From Acetobacterium malicum subsp. dehalogenans DSM 11527 (lineage in GTDB: Bacteria; Bacillota; Clostridia; Eubacteriales; Eubacteriaceae): a DNA stretch of 56,082 nucleotides. The position numbers and the translations under genes were made by a program. The notes under the pieces are model-generated. The model was given only the letters and a program-made list of their open reading frames with translations. It searched no databases and was not told the DNA's origin. This document shows, piece by piece, positions 53,901 to 56,082 of this stretch (within the stretch, counting starts at the first letter, position 1; every line of letters starts with the position of its first letter). The DNA lies in NCBI RefSeq assembly GCF_000472665.1, contig NZ_AXAC01000023.1:1603-57684 (forward strand), given 5' to 3'.

Positions 53901-54620
53901 ATGGATATTTCAATAATGCAACCTTATTTATTTCCCTACATTGGATATTATCAAATGATCTATTGTTCAGATTATTTTGTTATTGCGGATGATGTGCAGT
54001 TTATAAAAAAAGGGTGGATAAACAGAAATCGGATCTTATTAAATGGAGAACCGTCAATGATCACGTTGCCATTAAAAAGAGACAGCTATTTCCTGAACAT
54101 CAATGAGCGGACCTTTGCAATTCAATCAGGCTCGATGGGAAGAATTACATTCCTGAATAAAATAGTGAACTCATATCGGAAGGCACCGGAGTTTACCAAT
54201 ATCTATCCCCTCATTGAAAAGATAATGTGTTTTGAAAATGAAAATGTAGCAGCGTATTTACATAATAGTATCAAAAAAATTTGTGAGTATCTGGATATTA
54301 GAACCAAGATGATAGTAGAATCGACACTTAAGCTACCGCCTGAGTTGAACTATCAGGATTCAGTTATTTATGTTTGCAAAGAATTGAAGGCAAAACGATA
54401 TATAAATTCAATCGGTGGAATGGAGCTATATTCAAAAAGTAAATTCAAAAAAAATAGTATTGAGCTTAAATTTATTAAAACGAGAGAAACCTTAGAATAC
54501 CGACAATTTTACAATAAATTTGTTCCGAATTTATCGATCATTGATGTGATGATGTTTAACCCCAGGGAGCAGATTAAAGCGATGTTAACAGAATATGATC
54601 TGATTGATGGCAGAGATTAG
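53901..54620 (+). CDS. WbqC-like family protein
   Basis: 239 residues from ATG 53901 (GAGG upstream; an earlier in-frame GTG at 53889 is not used). The start ISIMQPYLFPYIGYYQMI and FVIADDVQFIKKGWINRNRI are typical of WbqC. The family lies in O-antigen and capsule clusters; its reaction is not established. It ends the cluster. Confidence 0.85.
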   Translation: MDISIMQPYLFPYIGYYQMIYCSDYFVIADDVQFIKKGWINRNRILLNGEPSMITLPLKRDSYFLNINERTFAIQSGSMGRITFLNKIVNSYRKAPEFTNIYPLIEKIMCFENENVAAYLHNSIKKICEYLDIRTKMIVESTLKLPPELNYQDSVIYVCKELKAKRYINSIGGMELYSKSKFKKNSIELKFIKTRETLEYRQFYNKFVPNLSIIDVMMFNPREQIKAMLTEYDLIDGRD

Positions 54621-54876
54621 ATTTTTAGATGACGATAAAGGAATTCAGCGCGATCGACGAAGACAGTACGGATGCTTTTGTAATCGCTATCCAAAGCTAG
54701 ACATACTTCCTTAATAGGGGGTTTAAAGTTTGTTAAATTTGAAAGAGAGATTTACTTGTCTAGCATAAGACAGTAAAGAAATTGATACACTATATTGATG
54801 AACGTATTTGCTTATATCAACATATTGTATAAATTAAGATTAGTTATCTAATTTATTAAAAAAATAAAATAGGGTA
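54621..54876. other. Intergenic stretch after the cluster
   Basis: A and T rich. It contains only short frames (one of 23 codons at 54629 with no RBS), which I do not call genes. No clear terminator is visible directly after the WbqC-like gene; the long non-coding region runs on to 55397. Confidence 0.5.
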
Positions 54877-54905
54877 TTGACTAATTTTGATATATGTGAT
54901 ACAGT
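54877..54905 (+). promoter_or_regulatory. Promoter of the riboswitch array
   Basis: TTGACT (54877-54882), 17 bases, TACAGT (54900-54905), with an extended TGA before the -10. The leader up to the start codon at 55398 would be about 485 bases. The first ~145 bases of that leader hold no aptamer I can support. Confidence 0.65.
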
Positions 54906-55057
54906 GACACCAAGAAAAGCAAATAACTTAATATTCGAATGTTTGCTCATTCAGAAGTACTTATGAAAGCTATACTTCTATCAAAATCCACATAGTTTTA
55001 AGTAAAAATTGTTGGTCAATTCATTTCGACTACCGAAGTTGTTTATGTATTGATTTG

Positions 55058-55142
55058 TTTTCTACGATAAAAGCAAATCTGATTAAAGTCAGAGACGCAA
55101 AGCTAGAGGGCCTGTGAAATGGCAGCCAGCTACCGAAAGGAA
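55058..55142 (+). promoter_or_regulatory. Class-I c-di-GMP-type (GEMM-I) riboswitch, copy 1 (A20 variant)
   Basis: The core runs GATAAAAGCAAA, hairpin TCTGAT-TAAA-GTCAGA, GACGCAAAGCTAGAGGGCC, TGGCAGCC and CTACCGA, matching the GEMM-I consensus. At the position aligned with Vc2 G20 (base 55072) it has A, where copies 2 and 3 have G; the position aligned with C92 is C. The tetraloop is TAAA instead of GAAA. A short P1 (TTTC 55059-55062/GAAA 55135-55138) is possible. Confidence 0.9.
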
Positions 55143-55194
55143 GGTATCATACTAAAAAATTGTTAAAAAACCAATTTAATATCTATCGTGGAAT

Positions 55195-55290
55195 AACTTT
55201 CCAGCGATAAAGGCAAACCTGTTGAAAAGCAGGGACGCAAAGCTAGAGGGCCTGTAAAATGGCAGCCAGTTACCGAAGGGGGAGTTTTTT
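55195..55290 (+). promoter_or_regulatory. Class-I c-di-GMP (GEMM-I) riboswitch, copy 2, with T-run
   Basis: Core GATAAAGGCAAAC with G at the G20 position (55212), hairpin CCTGTT-GAAA-AGCAGG, GACGCAAAGCTAGAGGGCC and TTACCGA. P1 is strong: AACTTTCC (55195-55202) with GGGGAGTT (55279-55286). TTTTTT (55285-55290) follows directly, so ligand-stabilised P1 could itself end transcription. Confidence 0.93.
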
Positions 55291-55307
55291 ATTTGCAATT
55301 CATCGTT

Positions 55308-55391
55308 ATTCAACGAAAAAGGCAAACCAATTGAAAAGTTGGGACGCAAAGCTAAGGGCCTGTAAAATGGCAGCCGGCTACCGAAAGGAAT
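55308..55391 (+). promoter_or_regulatory. Class-I c-di-GMP (GEMM-I) riboswitch, copy 3, at the RBS
   Basis: Core GAAAAAGGCAAACC (G20 at 55321), hairpin CCAATT-GAAA-AGTTGG, GACGCAAAGCTAAGGGCC and CTACCGA. P1 can form from ATTC (55308-55311) and GAAT (55388-55391), which uses the 3' part of the RBS AAAGGAA; the start codon is at 55398. Ligand binding would then lower translation. Confidence 0.93.
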
Positions 55392-55397
55392 ACCATC

Positions 55398-56082
55398 ATG
55401 AAAAAAATATCTGTTTTCTTAGTCACATTATTTGTGTTATTTAGTGTTATGCCTGTCAATTCAGCATTTGCTGCCAGAGTTAGACCTCCAAAAAAACCTG
55501 TAACTGTCACACAACCAGTCGTCACAGAACCAGTTGTCACAGAACCAGTTGTCACAGAACCAGTTGTCACAGAACCAGTTGTCACAGAACCAGTTGTCAC
55601 AGAACCAGTTGTCACAGAGCCAGTTGTTACGGAACCAGTTGTCACAGAACCAGTGGTTACGGAACCAGTGGCCACACCACCGCCAACCACAACACCGGTG
55701 AATCAGGGAGTCAGTGTTAAAGATTATGGAGCAAAAGGAGATGGCGTCACCAATGATACCGCCGCGATTCAAAAAGCCATTAATGATGCCAGCAGTAAAA
55801 ATGTAATCTTGACAATTCCGGCCGGAACCTATGTGGTTGCGAGCCAACTGGAAGTAACGAACAATAGCAGAATCAGCGGTTATGGTGCCACCTTATACAT
55901 GGCTCCACAGCAGTCAGCAGTAGCAAATATTTTATGGTCAAATCCTGATGCATATATCACAAACGTAACCCTTGAAGGGTTGACATTACAATCACAAAAC
56001 ACCATTGCTGGAACCGAATATTATGCCAACAGTATGATCAGTAACGTTCAGGGAATGTTCTTCCAGGGTATCAGCAATCTGA
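55398..56082 (+). CDS. Secreted beta-helix protein with PVVTE repeats (paralogue B), truncated by window end
   Basis: Starts at ATG 55398 with AAAGGA 8 bases upstream and is open at the window end (228 codons visible). A signal peptide with AFA-A cleavage around residue 26 is followed by a short basic stretch, ten PVVTE units (spacer or wall-spanning stalk), and a Pectate_lyase_3-type domain: VKDYGAKGDGVTNDTAAIQ, ISGYGA, NTIAGTEYYANSMISNVQ. It is closely similar to the protein at 33029. It is preceded by three GEMM-I aptamers, so its amount follows a cyclic dinucleotide. A biofilm or surface role is inferred. Confidence 0.88.
   Translation, partial: MKKISVFLVTLFVLFSVMPVNSAFAARVRPPKKPVTVTQPVVTEPVVTEPVVTEPVVTEPVVTEPVVTEPVVTEPVVTEPVVTEPVVTEPVATPPPTTTPVNQGVSVKDYGAKGDGVTNDTAAIQKAINDASSKNVILTIPAGTYVVASQLEVTNNSRISGYGATLYMAPQQSAVANILWSNPDAYITNVTLEGLTLQSQNTIAGTEYYANSMISNVQGMFFQGISNL
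55515..55679 (+). repeat. 15-bp tandem repeat coding for PVVTE
   Basis: Ten 15-base units (CCAGTTGTCACAGAA and near copies) and one degenerate unit (PVATP), in frame. Variation is mostly at third positions (TTC/TCG, AAG/GAA). Tandem DNA of this kind can change length by slippage without breaking the frame. Confidence 0.95.

Noticed and set aside
33029-54620. Mobile element or integrase at the borders of the cluster
   Set aside because: No transposase, integrase, inverted repeat or tRNA-borne attachment site was seen within the window.
54629-54700. 23-codon frame (MTIKEFSAIDED...) after the WbqC-like gene
   Set aside because: No RBS, no length, no recognised family; may be a remnant but unsupported.
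54915-55040. Pieces like GCAAAT, AAAGCTA and CTACCGAAG upstream of copy 1, resembling a fourth aptamer
   Set aside because: The distances between the pieces (about 46 and 63 bases) do not match the ~24 and ~34 in the real copies, and no P2 hairpin can be drawn.
55515-55679. Possible CRISPR or minisatellite
   Set aside because: Units are adjacent without spacers and are in frame with a secreted protein, so it is a coding repeat.
55352-55847. Long antisense frames rich in VTTGS or CDNWF
   Set aside because: They are the reverse reading of the 15-bp PVVTE repeat and beta-helix gene, whose + frame has a signal peptide, RBS and domain.

Overview
The window looks like chromosomal DNA of a low-GC, Gram-positive, anaerobic clostridium, most likely an acetogen of the Eubacteriaceae (Acetobacterium-like). 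The lineage is inferred from the classical Firmicute gene order smc-ftsY-ylxM-ffh-rpsP-khpA-rimM-trmD-rplS-lepB-rbgA-rnhB-yraN, from the acetate kinase, and from the promoter and RBS style (TTGACA-N17-TATAAT; AGGAGG with ATG, GTG or TTG starts). No 16S gene or other decisive marker is present.

Layout. 1-1119: the 3' end of a molybdopterin oxidoreductase (NuoG/formate-dehydrogenase-like). 1342-2395 (-): an XRE regulator with a DUF3169 membrane partner, controlled by three evenly built operators. 2491-9000: housekeeping genes (polA, coaE, tRNA-Leu(GAG), a DUF1002 secreted protein, an HD-GYP c-di-GMP phosphodiesterase, adk). 9155-16369: small and mixed genes (DUF5661, Rieske protein, SRAP peptidase, a soluble tandem-sensor-CheW protein, a type-B carboxylesterase, tmcAL). 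16518-32179: acetate kinase, then lipid, ribosome, SRP and RNA-processing genes on the + strand (yceD-rpmF-plsX-acpP, rnc-smc-ftsY, ylxM-ffh-rpsP-khpA-rimM-trmD, rplS, lepB-rbgA, rnhB-yraN).

33029-54620 is a long one-strand surface-polysaccharide cluster. It carries a PglE/C/D (EpsN/L/M)-like initiating cassette, a complete WbpA-B-D-E-type set for UDP-2,3-diacetamido-2,3-dideoxyglucuronate, six glycosyl or sugar-phosphate transferases, a Wzy-like polymerase, two tandem Wzx-like flippases, two P-loop kinase-like proteins, a WbqC-like protein, and a translationally coupled pair of an Aat-family aminoacyl-tRNA transferase and a DegT aminotransferase. The cluster is bracketed by two paralogous secreted beta-helix (pectate-lyase-3-like) proteins, at 33029 and 55398.

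The most interesting regulatory object is 55058-55391: three consecutive class-I cyclic-di-GMP (GEMM-I) riboswitch aptamers immediately upstream of the second beta-helix gene. Their P2 helices covary. The first copy carries A instead of G at the ligand-contacting position equivalent to Vc2 G20, the change associated with cyclic AMP-GMP recognition. The other leading candidate for new biology is the Aat-family transferase, which keeps most catalytic residues but has changed two pocket residues. It may aminoacylate an amino sugar of the polysaccharide rather than a protein N-terminus.
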